Of a DNA stretch of 64,000 nucleotides, positions 26,971 to 36,216 are shown one piece after another. The stretch is taken from positions 879,339 to 943,338 of the forward strand of contig CAVRNQ010000001.1 in the NCBI GenBank assembly GCA_963722555.1, written 5' to 3'. Position 1 is the stretch's first letter, and each line of letters begins with the position of its first letter. Source of the DNA: Bog-366 sp963722555. GTDB lineage: Bacteria > Acidobacteriota > Terriglobia > UBA7540. The position numbers and the translations under genes were made by a program. The notes under the pieces are model-generated. The model made no database searches and had not been told where the DNA came from. It worked only from the letters and a program-made list of their open reading frames with translations.

Positions 26971-27753
26971 CTAATTCCAACTGGCGTCCGGAGAATTCTT
27001 GTCGGGGTCTTCCGTGCTCTCGTCCACTATCTGTCCGTCAAAAAGCTGAATGGTTCGATCCGCAAACTGTGTGTAGCGAGGATCGTGTGTGACCATGCAG
27101 ATGGTGGCCCCCTCCCGATGCAGATCACGAAGCAGATCCATGACTGCCTCGCTGTTCTTTGAGTCCAGGTTGCCGGTGGGTTCGTCCGCCAGCAGAATGG
27201 AGGGCTTCCCCGCCAGCGCCCGCGCCACCGCGACGCGCTGCTGCTGGCCGCCGGAAAGCTGCGAGGGGTAGTGCTTCATGCGGTGCGACATCCCCACCCG
27301 TTCGAGCGCCTCCTGCACCCGCTGCTTGCGCTCCGCGCCCGACATGCCACGATAGGTCAGGGGTAATTCCACATTCTCGTAAACCGTCAGGTCACCAATC
27401 AAGTTGAACGCCTGAAAGATGAATCCAATCTCCCGGTTGCGGATGCGCGTGCGCTCCGAGACCGTCAGATCCTCGACGGCTGCGCCGTTCAGGGTGTACT
27501 TGCCCTCCGAAGGAGAATCCAGGAGGCCGAGAATGGAAAGCAAGGTCGACTTCCCGCAGCCCGAGGGGCCGGAGATGGAAACGAACTCGCCGCGGCTGAT
27601 GTCGAGGTGAATTCCCGATAGCGCGTGCGTCTCCACTTCGTCGGTGAGGAAAACCTTCGTCGTGCCCTCCAGCCGAATCACGGTCTGGCTGGACACCGAT
27701 TCCTCCTGAGCGGAGGTTTGTAAGAGTGTCTCTTGGTCAACAGTTGCGTGCAT
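26971..27753 (-). CDS. ABC transporter ATP-binding protein (MacB/LolD type)
   Basis: Cytoplasmic ATPase of the MacB/LolD type. The 260-residue protein has Walker A GPSGCGKST, Q-loop FIFQAFNLIGDLT, signature LSGGQQQRVAVARAL, Walker B ILLADEPTGNLDS and the H-loop CMVTHDPRY. I start at the ATG at 27753, with AAGGAG 6 nt upstream. An extension to 27840 is possible but lacks a good site. It precedes the duplicated permease and probably drives it. Confidence 0.92.
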   Translation of the reverse strand: MHATVDQETLLQTSAQEESVSSQTVIRLEGTTKVFLTDEVETHALSGIHLDISRGEFVSISGPSGCGKSTLLSILGLLDSPSEGKYTLNGAAVEDLTVSERTRIRNREIGFIFQAFNLIGDLTVYENVELPLTYRGMSGAERKQRVQEALERVGMSHRMKHYPSQLSGGQQQRVAVARALAGKPSILLADEPTGNLDSKNSEAVMDLLRDLHREGATICMVTHDPRYTQFADRTIQLFDGQIVDESTEDPDKNSPDASWN

Positions 27754-27981
27754 GATCGTCTCCTTTTTATCTAAGCGGCCTCGGACTGCCTCTGGAGTGA
27801 AGCAAGCGCCAGTTCGCGGTGCCAGGAGGCCGGCCATCACTCCTCTGCCCCTTGATACGCAAACCAGGGCCCATTTGTGCCAATTATTTATCTTGAGGAT
27901 TCGACGACAGTTAAGGCAGGGTGAAACCTAGAGAGTCGAAACCCGACTGTCCGAAAATGGGATTGAGCGTTTCGAAGTCGA

Positions 27982-28863
27982 TCAAACCTTGGTAAGCCAG
28001 ATAGAAGGTCCGCGCATCCCAGCCGTGACGCGCGGCCGGGCTTGGCAACGCGGGCAGAAGTGGCTGCTGCGTCCTGCGATCACCAGGCGCCGGATCGCGC
28101 GACCGCACCGCCGGCAGGGCCGGCCGGTGCGTTGATAGACGCGCAGCTTCTTCAGGAATTCGCCGGGCCGACCCTCGGCGTCGAGGTAATCGCTGAAAGT
28201 CGTGCCGCCCAGTTGCACCGCGCGGTCCAGCACCTTGCGGACAGCGTGGTAGAGCCGGCGCGCCTTCCCAGGAGAGACGCGTCCCGGCTGCGCGAGGGGA
28301 TGGAGGCGCGCTGCGAACAGGGCTTCATCGGCGTAGATGTTTCCCAGGCCGGCCAGGAGATTCTGATTCATCAGCCAGCTCTTGATCGCGCCGTGGCGCC
28401 CGCGCATCGCCGCCAGGAATTGCGCCTCGGTGATGCGCTGCGCATCCGGCCCGAGCGCTCCCAGGACGGCTTCCAACTCCTCGCGCGTGCAGGAGCGCAG
28501 CCTGCCGAAGCGCCGGACGTCACGGAAACGCAGTTCCTCGCGCCCGTCGTCCAGAGCGAGCAACACATGCGTGTGCGACTCGTATGGCGCCGCGTGCGGA
28601 GCCACGGTGAACTGGCCCGTCATCCCCAGGCGCACCAGCAAAAAGCGCGGCGCGGAGCCGTCCGGCGCGGAGAGTTCGAGGGCCAGCGCCTTGCCCTGGC
28701 GCGCCACGTTCACCAGCGTTCGGCCCTCGAGGGTGGAAACGAATTCTTCTGGCGACCCCACGATGACCGCGGGATGACGGATCTCGACCGCCGCGACCAG
28801 GCGCCCGAGCGCGCGCCTTTTGAGACCCTGCGCAACGGTTTCAACTTCGGGAAGTTCAGGCAT
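27982..28863 (-). CDS. mutM: Formamidopyrimidine-DNA glycosylase
   Basis: Base-excision repair enzyme that removes 8-oxoguanine and ring-opened purines and cleaves the DNA strand. The 293-residue protein begins PELPEVETV, giving catalytic Pro2 and Glu3, and has a Lys in the RQGKALALEL loop near residue 57. The helix-two-turn-helix contains NQNLLAGLGNIYADEALF. The C-terminal zinc finger RPCRRCGRAIRR ... FCPRCQ has four cysteines. The end is slightly longer than usual. It is upstream on the same strand as the ABC pair, with an intergenic gap of about 230 bp. Confidence 0.95.
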   Translation of the reverse strand: MPELPEVETVAQGLKRRALGRLVAAVEIRHPAVIVGSPEEFVSTLEGRTLVNVARQGKALALELSAPDGSAPRFLLVRLGMTGQFTVAPHAAPYESHTHVLLALDDGREELRFRDVRRFGRLRSCTREELEAVLGALGPDAQRITEAQFLAAMRGRHGAIKSWLMNQNLLAGLGNIYADEALFAARLHPLAQPGRVSPGKARRLYHAVRKVLDRAVQLGGTTFSDYLDAEGRPGEFLKKLRVYQRTGRPCRRCGRAIRRLVIAGRSSHFCPRCQARPRVTAGMRGPSIWLTKV

Positions 28864-28960
28864 GACGAATCAGGAGCAGCCTCGCCGCCGCCCGCCAGGG
28901 GCAAGCTCGTCCCCCTGGCCTTAATGATGACTTTTCGAGTTTTCGCAGGAAGGAATCGGC

Positions 28961-29536
28961 TCAGCCGATCTGGACCAGTTCCGGTGTCCCCGTTTTGCCG
29001 ATGCGGATGGATTTCTTGAAGTCCTCGATCATGCTCTCGTCCAGACGGACCTCGGTGGGCCGCTTCCCCAGCGTCATGTTATCAATCTTCTCCTGCAGCT
29101 TGAGGAAAGCATAAAAGAGGTTCTCGGGGCGGGGCGGGCAGCCCACCACATAGACATCCACGGGCACAATTTTGTCCACGCCCTGCAACACGGCATAGGT
29201 ATTGAAGGGCCCCCCGACACTCGAGCACGCCCCCATGGAAATGCACCACTTCGGATCCGGCATCTGCTCCCAAATGCGCTTCACCACGGGCGCCATTTTC
29301 AGCGTCACGGTTCCGGACACGATCATCAAGTCGGCTTGGCGGGGGCTGGGACGAAAGACCTCGGCGCCGAACCGCGCCATGTCGAAGCGCGAGGTCGTGG
29401 CGGCGATCATCTCAATCGCGCAGCACGCCAACCCGAAGGTCAACGGCCAGAGAGAGGACTTGCGCGCCCAGTTGAAAACATAGTCCACGGACGTGATGAT
29501 GAAGTTTTTCTCGAAGCGGTTCTCGATGAATCCCAT
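28961..29536 (-). CDS. nuoB: NADH-quinone oxidoreductase subunit B, solitary
   Basis: NuoB carries Fe-S cluster N2, next to the quinone site of complex I. The 191-residue protein has the four ligand cysteines: Cys38-Cys39 (LACCAIEM), Cys104 (MGACSS) and Cys133 (VGCPPRPE). Neighbouring nuo genes are absent: mutM lies downstream and a TMTC-like gene upstream. It is thus an isolated copy, either a split complex I locus or a second NuoB. Confidence 0.93.
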   Translation of the reverse strand: MGFIENRFEKNFIITSVDYVFNWARKSSLWPLTFGLACCAIEMIAATTSRFDMARFGAEVFRPSPRQADLMIVSGTVTLKMAPVVKRIWEQMPDPKWCISMGACSSVGGPFNTYAVLQGVDKIVPVDVYVVGCPPRPENLFYAFLKLQEKIDNMTLGKRPTEVRLDESMIEDFKKSIRIGKTGTPELVQIG

Positions 29537-29768
29537 GCCTCTGCCTCGTGTTTTGCCGGCGCTGCCTGATCGTCGCGAGGGTGGCCCTGCGGCACCGAGG
29601 TAATTATACCCCGACGCCCAGGCTGATTCGCAACAATTCCCACCGCCCGAAGGCCGCCAGCCACGGTGAATTCGTCTGGGGATACTACGTTGCTTTCGTG
29701 GAGATACTACTGCCGACGTGAAGCATGAGGTTAGGTTGGTGACTGTTCATGACCCCTCACCCGGCCCA

Positions 29769-31550
29769 CTAACGAGGTGGTTTCAGGCTGCGCGCGCGTG
29801 CAGCGCCGGCGGCATCCCCGGCGGCTTCGAGCGCGCGTGCTTCCGCGTCGTAAGCCTGGAGATAATCGGGGGCCACTTCGCGGGCAGCATGGAATTGTTC
29901 CGCAGCTTGCGCCGGCTTGCCCAGTTTCAACCAGCAGGTGCCGAGAAAGAACCGTGCCTCGACGTCTTGCGGATTGATCTTCACAACGCGGGTGAAGTAT
30001 TCCGCCGCCCGGGCGTAATTTCCCTGGGGAAAATAGACAACACCGAGGAGCCGGTAAGCCGGGCTGAGGGCAGGCGCCACCTGGACCGCCTTTTCGAAAT
30101 AAGCCACGCCGTCCTGGGTGCGTCCCCTCGCCAGGGCGAGGCGGCCCAAACCGAGGTCGCACTCATAAATCATCCCCGCCGTGGGCCGGAAGCTCGACTG
30201 ATTCAGGCGCAGCGCGGCTTCATATTCCCGGGCGGCGCCATCGAAGTCGCTCTTTTGATATTCCAGGGTGATGCCGTGAAATAGGTGCGCCAGGGCTGAG
30301 TCCGGAGAAGCGGCCGCCGCGTGGTTCCAGAGCGCCGCGTCGTCACTCCAGTGGGGGACGCTGCGCACGTCCTGCACGGTCCACAGCGCCAGCACGAGGA
30401 GCAAGACAGGGACCATGATGCGGGCGGGATTGAGGCGCGGCATACGCTCCGGCAGCACCACGAGCGCCGCGAACGCGGCTGCCAGGCATGGTCCGAGGGA
30501 AGGAAGATAAGAGAAGCGATCCTCCACCGGAACGCCCGCCAGTTGCCGAACGTCCAGGCAGGGCAGAAGCGTTATGACCCACCACGCGAGGAGAAACCCC
30601 AACACCGGTTCGCGTTTCCGCAACACGAAGGCGGCAAGCAACGCTGCCAACGTCAACCAGGGCCAGGGTGAGCGCAGGCTGGCGGACCAATCAAAAGTGC
30701 GAGCCAGGCTCAAACTGACCGGCCAAAGGAGGAGCTTGGCGTGCTGACCCATAACTCCCACGGCCACGCCGAGCAGGCGCGGAGAAATCTTCCATGGTTG
30801 CGGGGCTGCGGAAAAGCGCCCCAGGGCTGTGATCCGCACGGCAACGTAGGCGGCGGTGGCGAGTGCATAAGGCAAACCCTTGCTCGCACGGCGGGACCAC
30901 GACTCCTGCTTTCCGAGGAAAACCCAGTACGCGATGACCAGGAGCGGGAAACTAAGGGCCATCTCCTTGAAGAAAAGCGCCGGGAAGAACACCAGCGCCG
31001 CCCACATGTGGCGCGCCACCGGGTGGGCTCCGTCATCCTCGGCCCGCAGAAAGAGGCCGAAGCTCACAATCATGAGGCAGGCCGAGCCTGCGTCCGACAG
31101 CGCGGAAATCCAAGCGACGGTTTCCACGTGTAAGGGATGCAAGGCCCAAAGCAGCGCGCCGGCAAAGGCGGCCAAATCGTGGCGCAGTAACTTCTGTCCC
31201 AGACGAAAGACCAGCCACACTGTGCCTGCACAAAGGCAGAGATGAAACAGGTGAAAAACCGCCGGGCGCGGACCAGCCACCCGATACAGGAGCCAGTACA
31301 CCCAGAACTGGAGGGGACGATAGAAATGGCTCTGCTCCGCCGCGCCGCGAAAGGACCAGATCGACCCGAAGAAAAGCCGCTGCCAGTAACCCGGGTTGGT
31401 GATGTAAGGATTCTGGAGGATCAGCGGACCGTCATCGAAGACGAACGCTCCCGCCAAGGTTCCTTGAAAGACCACAACCGTGACCAGGAACAACACCCCA
31501 CCCGCGAGGCGCGATTGTCTGGAGATTAGTTCATTCCAGCGCGTCAGCAA
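29769..31550 (-). CDS. TMTC-like GT-C membrane protein with C-terminal TPRs, paralogue 1
   Basis: A 593-residue protein. About ten transmembrane helices fill residues 15-400, then four TPR repeats (about 430-590). The first periplasmic loop has the GT-C-style acidic motif FDDGPLILQNPYI near residue 40, as in eukaryotic TMTC O-mannosyltransferases, and HPLHVETVAW near 135. A role in protein glycosylation with a polyprenyl-sugar donor is inferred from architecture. The start is TTG, as in its two neighbours. It is one of three tandem paralogues; the last TPRs are the most alike. Confidence 0.75.
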   Translation of the reverse strand: MLTRWNELISRQSRLAGGVLFLVTVVVFQGTLAGAFVFDDGPLILQNPYITNPGYWQRLFFGSIWSFRGAAEQSHFYRPLQFWVYWLLYRVAGPRPAVFHLFHLCLCAGTVWLVFRLGQKLLRHDLAAFAGALLWALHPLHVETVAWISALSDAGSACLMIVSFGLFLRAEDDGAHPVARHMWAALVFFPALFFKEMALSFPLLVIAYWVFLGKQESWSRRASKGLPYALATAAYVAVRITALGRFSAAPQPWKISPRLLGVAVGVMGQHAKLLLWPVSLSLARTFDWSASLRSPWPWLTLAALLAAFVLRKREPVLGFLLAWWVITLLPCLDVRQLAGVPVEDRFSYLPSLGPCLAAAFAALVVLPERMPRLNPARIMVPVLLLVLALWTVQDVRSVPHWSDDAALWNHAAAASPDSALAHLFHGITLEYQKSDFDGAAREYEAALRLNQSSFRPTAGMIYECDLGLGRLALARGRTQDGVAYFEKAVQVAPALSPAYRLLGVVYFPQGNYARAAEYFTRVVKINPQDVEARFFLGTCWLKLGKPAQAAEQFHAAREVAPDYLQAYDAEARALEAAGDAAGAARARSLKPPR

Positions 31551-31685
31551 GGCTTAAACCTCAACTTCCTCTCTCGGGCGGCCACCGGGGCGCCCCCGGA
31601 AGAGGGAAGAATCCACGGCAGGGAGGTTTGTCAGAAGCGCTCAACCAGCCCGAGAATAGTTGACCGGCGCCTCACGATTATCGGC

Positions 31686-33467
31686 TTAGGGCCTGGGAAT
31701 CAAACGCCTGACCCTCGCCGCGCCGACTTGATCGCCCCCCGCTTCCAGTGCGCGAGCCTCGGCCTCGTAAGCTTGAATGTAGTCCGGATCCACTTCCCGC
31801 GCGGCACGGAACTGCTCCGCCGCCTGCGCCGGCTTGCCGAGTTTCAACCAACAAGTTCCGAGAAAGAAGCGGGCACCCACATCCAGCGGGTTCGCGCCCA
31901 CCGCTCGCTGGAAATACTCCGCGGCCCGCGCATAGTCGCCGCGCGGGAAATAGACTGAGCCCAGCTCGTCATAGGCCGCACTGTAACGGGGCGTGAGCTC
32001 GACCGCCTTCTGAAAATAGGCCAAGGCGTCTTCCGTGCGCCCCTCGACGTAGGCGAGCTGGCCGAGGCCAATCCAGCAATCGTAGGTGACGGAAGGCAGC
32101 TCGACCAGCGCTGTGTGGTTGAGCCGGAGCGCCGTCTCATATTCTGCGCGGGCGCCGGCCGGATTGTTGTCGCGATACTCGAGGACAATCGCGCGGTGCA
32201 CGTGCACGAGCGCAGCCTGTGGCGCCACCCGGTAGGAATAATTCCACAACGATTCGTTGTCGCGCCAGCGCGGGACGGCGCGCAAATCCTGCACGGTGAA
32301 GAGAACCAACGCCAGACCCAGGACGGGAACCAGCAGAGGAGCAAGCCGCCGGTTCGGGACCGCCAGGGGAACCGTGCGTAGCAGGAAATGCGCCACCGCC
32401 AGGCAGAGGCCCACGGAAGGCAGATAGCTGAAGCGCTCCGCCAGAAGCGGGAAGCTGAGCTGCCGCACGTCCAAACAAGGAAGCAGCGTGACCGGCCACC
32501 ACAGAATCAGGAAACACAGGGCGGGGTCGCGCCTGCGCAGGGTGACCGCCAGCGCCAGGCCCAGCAGTGCGATCCAGGGCCAAGGGGAACCGAGACTCGC
32601 GGCGAGGTCGAAGTCGCGGAAATCGTTCAAGCCCGTGGGCCAGAAGAAAAGCCGGGTATGCTGTCCCAGCAGCCCCACGGCTGCCGCCGCCACGCGCGGC
32701 GTGACTTTCCAGAGATGCACAGCGTGCGACACGTGCCCCAGGACAAGGATGCGAAGTTCCAGGTAGACGGCCGTAATCGCCGCGTAGGGAAGCCAGCGAA
32801 GTCCCCTGCGCCACCAGCTTGCCTGGTCCGCCTTCACGAACCAGTACACCCCCAGCAACAGCGGAAAACTGACGGCCATTTCCTTGAAGAGAAGGGCCGG
32901 GAAATAGACACCAGCCGCGAGCGCGTGCCACGCCCAGCGCCGTCCTGGAGTTTTCTCGGCGCGCAAAAAGAGCAGGAAGGCCAGCAGATAAAAAAGCCCG
33001 CACCCACAGTCGGGGACGCCCGCAATCCAGCAAACCGGCTCGACGTGCAAGGGGTGCAACACCCAAAGCAGGGCCCCCGCGAAGGCGGTCAGGTGGTCCT
33101 CGAAAAGCTCGCGGCCCAACTGGAAAACCAGCAGCCCGGCGAGCACGTAGAAAATGAGTTGATAGAGGTGAAAAGACCCCGGGTCAGGCCCCGCCAGGCG
33201 CCAGACCAGCCAGTGGGAGAAAATGTGCAAGGGCCGGTAGAAATTCGTCTCCGCCGCCGCTCCCAGGAACGACCAGACGGAGCCGGTGAAGATGTGCCGC
33301 CACAGGCGGGGATTGCGCACGAAGGGATTCTCCAGCACCTGCCGGCCGTCGTCGTAAACAAACCCGTTGGCGAGCATGCCGCGGAAAACCGCGACGGTCG
33401 CGAGCACCAGCAGCCAGTTGGCCACCGCGCGATGGTTCTTGAGCAATTCGTTCGAACGGGTCAACAA
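31686..33467 (-). CDS. TMTC-like GT-C membrane protein with C-terminal TPRs, paralogue 2
   Basis: A 593-residue paralogue of the neighbours on both sides, with the same helices-then-TPR order. Motifs are YDDGRQVLENPFV near residue 40 and HPLHVEPVCWI near 135. The TPR tail (GARFFLGTCWLKLGKPAQA) is nearly identical to paralogue 1. The start is TTG at 33467. The likely role is a membrane glycosyltransferase; substrate unknown. Confidence 0.75.
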   Translation of the reverse strand: MLTRSNELLKNHRAVANWLLVLATVAVFRGMLANGFVYDDGRQVLENPFVRNPRLWRHIFTGSVWSFLGAAAETNFYRPLHIFSHWLVWRLAGPDPGSFHLYQLIFYVLAGLLVFQLGRELFEDHLTAFAGALLWVLHPLHVEPVCWIAGVPDCGCGLFYLLAFLLFLRAEKTPGRRWAWHALAAGVYFPALLFKEMAVSFPLLLGVYWFVKADQASWWRRGLRWLPYAAITAVYLELRILVLGHVSHAVHLWKVTPRVAAAAVGLLGQHTRLFFWPTGLNDFRDFDLAASLGSPWPWIALLGLALAVTLRRRDPALCFLILWWPVTLLPCLDVRQLSFPLLAERFSYLPSVGLCLAVAHFLLRTVPLAVPNRRLAPLLVPVLGLALVLFTVQDLRAVPRWRDNESLWNYSYRVAPQAALVHVHRAIVLEYRDNNPAGARAEYETALRLNHTALVELPSVTYDCWIGLGQLAYVEGRTEDALAYFQKAVELTPRYSAAYDELGSVYFPRGDYARAAEYFQRAVGANPLDVGARFFLGTCWLKLGKPAQAAEQFRAAREVDPDYIQAYEAEARALEAGGDQVGAARVRRLIPRP

Positions 33468-33520
33468 GGGTCAAGCCTCACGGAAGGAATACGCAGAGCC
33501 GAGCCCGCGCCCGGCCCCCC

Positions 33521-35299
33521 TCAACGTTTCGCCTCGAGAGCCCGGACGCGCGCCGCCTCCCCTGTGTCACCGGCTGCTTCCAGGGCGCGCGCTTCGGCTT
33601 CGTAAGCTTCCCTATAAGTCGGATCGACCTGGCGCGCGGCGCGGAATTGCGCCGCTGCCTCGAGCGGCTCGCCAAGCTTCAACGCGCAGGTGCCGAGAAA
33701 GAAACGCGCCTCCACATCCTGCGGGTTCAGCCGGACGGCCGTCGCGAAGTACTCTGCCGCTTTCCGGTAGTCGCCATGGGGAAAGTAAAGTGCGCCCAGG
33801 GATTTGTATGCCGGACTGTGGCCGGGCGCCACGCGCACCGCATTTTCATAGTAGTTAATAGCCTCCGGCGGGCGGCCCCGCATCTGCGCGACCTGCCCCA
33901 AACCCAGGTAGCACTCGTAGGTGAGCCCCACGAGCGGGCGCACGCTCGCTTGGTTCAGGCGCAGGGCGGTTCGATATTCCTGCTCGGCCCCGTCCACGTT
34001 GGCGTCGCGTGTGCGGAGGAGGGTCGCCTGGAAAAGGTGCACGAGCGCCGCATTCGGAGAGGCGCGCAGCGAGTAACTCCACAGAGCCTCGTTGCTGCCC
34101 CAGGTGGGAACCAAACGCACATCCTCGACGGCGCAGGCGGTCGCGGCGAGCGCCAGCAGGCCGGCCAGCGCGGGAGCAAGCTTCGCCAGTGGGAGAAGTT
34201 GCGGCAGCTTCACCAGGCACAGGTAGGCCAGGGCCAGCGAGAGCCCCACCGACGGCAAATAGGAGAAGCGGTCGGCGACGGGAAAGCTGACCAGGCGGAC
34301 GTCCAGGCAGGGCAGCAGCGTCACACCCCACCAGCAAATCAGGAAGCCCAAGATGGGCTCGCGGTGCCGCGCGAGTAAGGCGGCGGCGAACCCCAGGAGC
34401 ACAAGCCAGGGCCAGATGGAATGCAGACTCGGGCCGAGGTCGAAAACGCGGAAAGCGCTCAAATGCACAGGCCAGAAAAAGAGTCTGGCATGCTGCCCCA
34501 GAAGTCCCAGCGCCGCCACCAGCGTCTGCCGTGAAATCTTCCACACTTCCGGCCCTGAGGAGAAACCACCCAGCATCGTGACGCGAATCGCCAGATAGGC
34601 CGCCCCCGCCGCCGCAAAAGGCAGCCAGCGGATCGCCTTATGTTTCCACGTCGAGCTGCCCGGCAGGAAGAACCAATAAACCAGAACCAGCAGAGGAAAG
34701 CTCAGTGCCGACTCCTTAAAGAAGAGGGCTGGCAAGTACGCCAGAGCGGCGAGCGCGTAACGCGCGAGGCGAGTGCCGGCGGCCCGCTCGGCGCGCAGAA
34801 AGAGCAGAAAACCTAAAATGCTGAAGGCGGCCGCGCCCGCGTCGGGCAGGGCGGAAACCCAGGTTACCGTTTCTACGTGCTGGGGGTGCAGACCCCAAAG
34901 CAATGCGCCGGCCAGCGCCGCAAGGTCGTTGTGCACGAGTTCCCGCCCCAGCCGATAGACCAGCCCCACGGTTACGGCGCACAAGAGCAGTTGGAAGAGA
35001 TGAAACAGTGCGGGGTTGGGGCCGCCGGCGCGATATAGAAGCCAGTACGCCAGGAACTGCAGCGGCCGGTAGAAGTTGTCGTGCTCGCCCGCGCCGCGAA
35101 ACGACCAGACAGAGCCGAGAAACATCCGGCGCCAGAAACTGGGGTTAGCGATGAAGGGATTTTGCAGAATCTGGGGAATATCGTCAAAGACGAACTGACA
35201 CGCCAGCGTGCCCCCGAAGACCACGAAGGTAAGCAGGCAGAGAAGCGCCCCAGCCCGTCGAGAATGATTCTGGAGCCAACTGTTCCACCGCGCAAGCAA
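33521..35299 (-). CDS. TMTC-like GT-C membrane protein with C-terminal TPRs, paralogue 3
   Basis: A 592-residue third paralogue with FDDIPQILQNPFI near residue 40 and HPQHVETVTWV near 135. I start at the TTG at 35299, which has GAGG 6 nt upstream and aligns with the starts of the other two (LLARWNSW against MLTRWNEL). A frame to 35362 adds 21 residues not shared by the others. The intergenic gaps in the trio are 50-135 bp, so the three are probably one operon. Confidence 0.75.
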   Translation of the reverse strand: MLARWNSWLQNHSRRAGALLCLLTFVVFGGTLACQFVFDDIPQILQNPFIANPSFWRRMFLGSVWSFRGAGEHDNFYRPLQFLAYWLLYRAGGPNPALFHLFQLLLCAVTVGLVYRLGRELVHNDLAALAGALLWGLHPQHVETVTWVSALPDAGAAAFSILGFLLFLRAERAAGTRLARYALAALAYLPALFFKESALSFPLLVLVYWFFLPGSSTWKHKAIRWLPFAAAGAAYLAIRVTMLGGFSSGPEVWKISRQTLVAALGLLGQHARLFFWPVHLSAFRVFDLGPSLHSIWPWLVLLGFAAALLARHREPILGFLICWWGVTLLPCLDVRLVSFPVADRFSYLPSVGLSLALAYLCLVKLPQLLPLAKLAPALAGLLALAATACAVEDVRLVPTWGSNEALWSYSLRASPNAALVHLFQATLLRTRDANVDGAEQEYRTALRLNQASVRPLVGLTYECYLGLGQVAQMRGRPPEAINYYENAVRVAPGHSPAYKSLGALYFPHGDYRKAAEYFATAVRLNPQDVEARFFLGTCALKLGEPLEAAAQFRAARQVDPTYREAYEAEARALEAAGDTGEAARVRALEAKR

Positions 35300-35436
35300 G
35301 CGCCACCTCGGATCCCGGGCGAGACTCGCGCTAAGGCTAGCCGGGACCAGCAAGGATGACAAGCGGATATTCGAAGTCTTGCCGGAGACGATTATAGCTG
35401 GCGTGGCGCGGCGGGAAAACCGGAGAAAGCGGGGGG

Positions 35437-36138
35437 CTACGGCGGAGCTGGTTTGACGCCCGTAACGAGCAGTGCGCCTTCAGCTTTGAAGCGTCGCAGC
35501 TCATCGGCGTCGCGGAACCAGCCGCCGTTGTGAACCTCGGGACTGGGCGAGGGGTCAGGAATCCGGCGATGGCTCACGGCGCGGAGGCCGGCTGCGACGA
35601 AGCTCTCCTCCCACTCGGCGGCCGAGAGCAGATGCGTGGGAATCCCGAGCAAGGGTCCCCATTGGTGACAGTAAGGATTGTCGCGGTAGTAGTTGATCAG
35701 GATCCACGCCGAGCCGCCGGCCCGCAGCACACGGGAGATTTCGGCAACGCCACGCGCCGGGTTGGGCCAGTAGTAAGCCGATTCGACGGAGAGGGCCTGG
35801 GTGAAGAAATCCTCCGGCGCTGGGATCTGCTCCGCGGTTCCCTCGAGGAATTTGACGTTGGGGATGCCCGCACTCGCGAGCTGGGCGCGCCGGATCATCT
35901 CACCGGATACATCGATGCCCACCACCTGCCCGCGTGGCACGCTCGCGGCGAGCCGCCGGGCCAGCCAGCCAGTCCCGCAGCCCACGTCGAGGACGCGGTC
36001 GGTGGGTTGTAAATCCATAAGCGCGAGGGTGGGCTCGACGATAGGAAGATGATGTTCCTCCATCCCCTCGCCGCGGCCCGCTTCGGCCCAGCGGTTGAAT
36101 TCTTCGCGAAGATGCTGGTCAGGACCGGTTTCTGCCAT
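35437..36138 (-). CDS. Class I SAM-dependent methyltransferase
   Basis: A 233-residue methyltransferase of the UbiE/Methyltransf_11 type. The SAM-binding motif I is VLDVGCGTGWLARRLA near residue 45. Motif II is QVVGIDVSGEMIRRA. The FTQALSVESAYYWPNP and GGSAWILINYY segments follow. I start at the ATG at 36138. Substrate is not indicated by the neighbours (thiC upstream, TMTC-like genes downstream). Confidence 0.85.
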   Translation of the reverse strand: MAETGPDQHLREEFNRWAEAGRGEGMEEHHLPIVEPTLALMDLQPTDRVLDVGCGTGWLARRLAASVPRGQVVGIDVSGEMIRRAQLASAGIPNVKFLEGTAEQIPAPEDFFTQALSVESAYYWPNPARGVAEISRVLRAGGSAWILINYYRDNPYCHQWGPLLGIPTHLLSAAEWEESFVAAGLRAVSHRRIPDPSPSPEVHNGGWFRDADELRRFKAEGALLVTGVKPAPP

Positions 36139-36216
36139 GTCGGTCGGACAACAGGGCGGCATTCGGAGCGCTGAACGTTCCGGCTGAGGCTGAAGATGGG
36201 ATGCGGAGTCGCCGGC

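Noticed and set aside
27911..28108. A 65-codon minus-strand frame at the 3' end of mutM
   Set aside because: It overlaps the mutM zinc-finger coding region in another frame and has no independent support.
32388..33605. A 405-codon open frame on the plus strand over the TMTC-like paralogue 2
   Set aside because: Antisense shadow; Gln/Arg-rich low-complexity translation with no motif.
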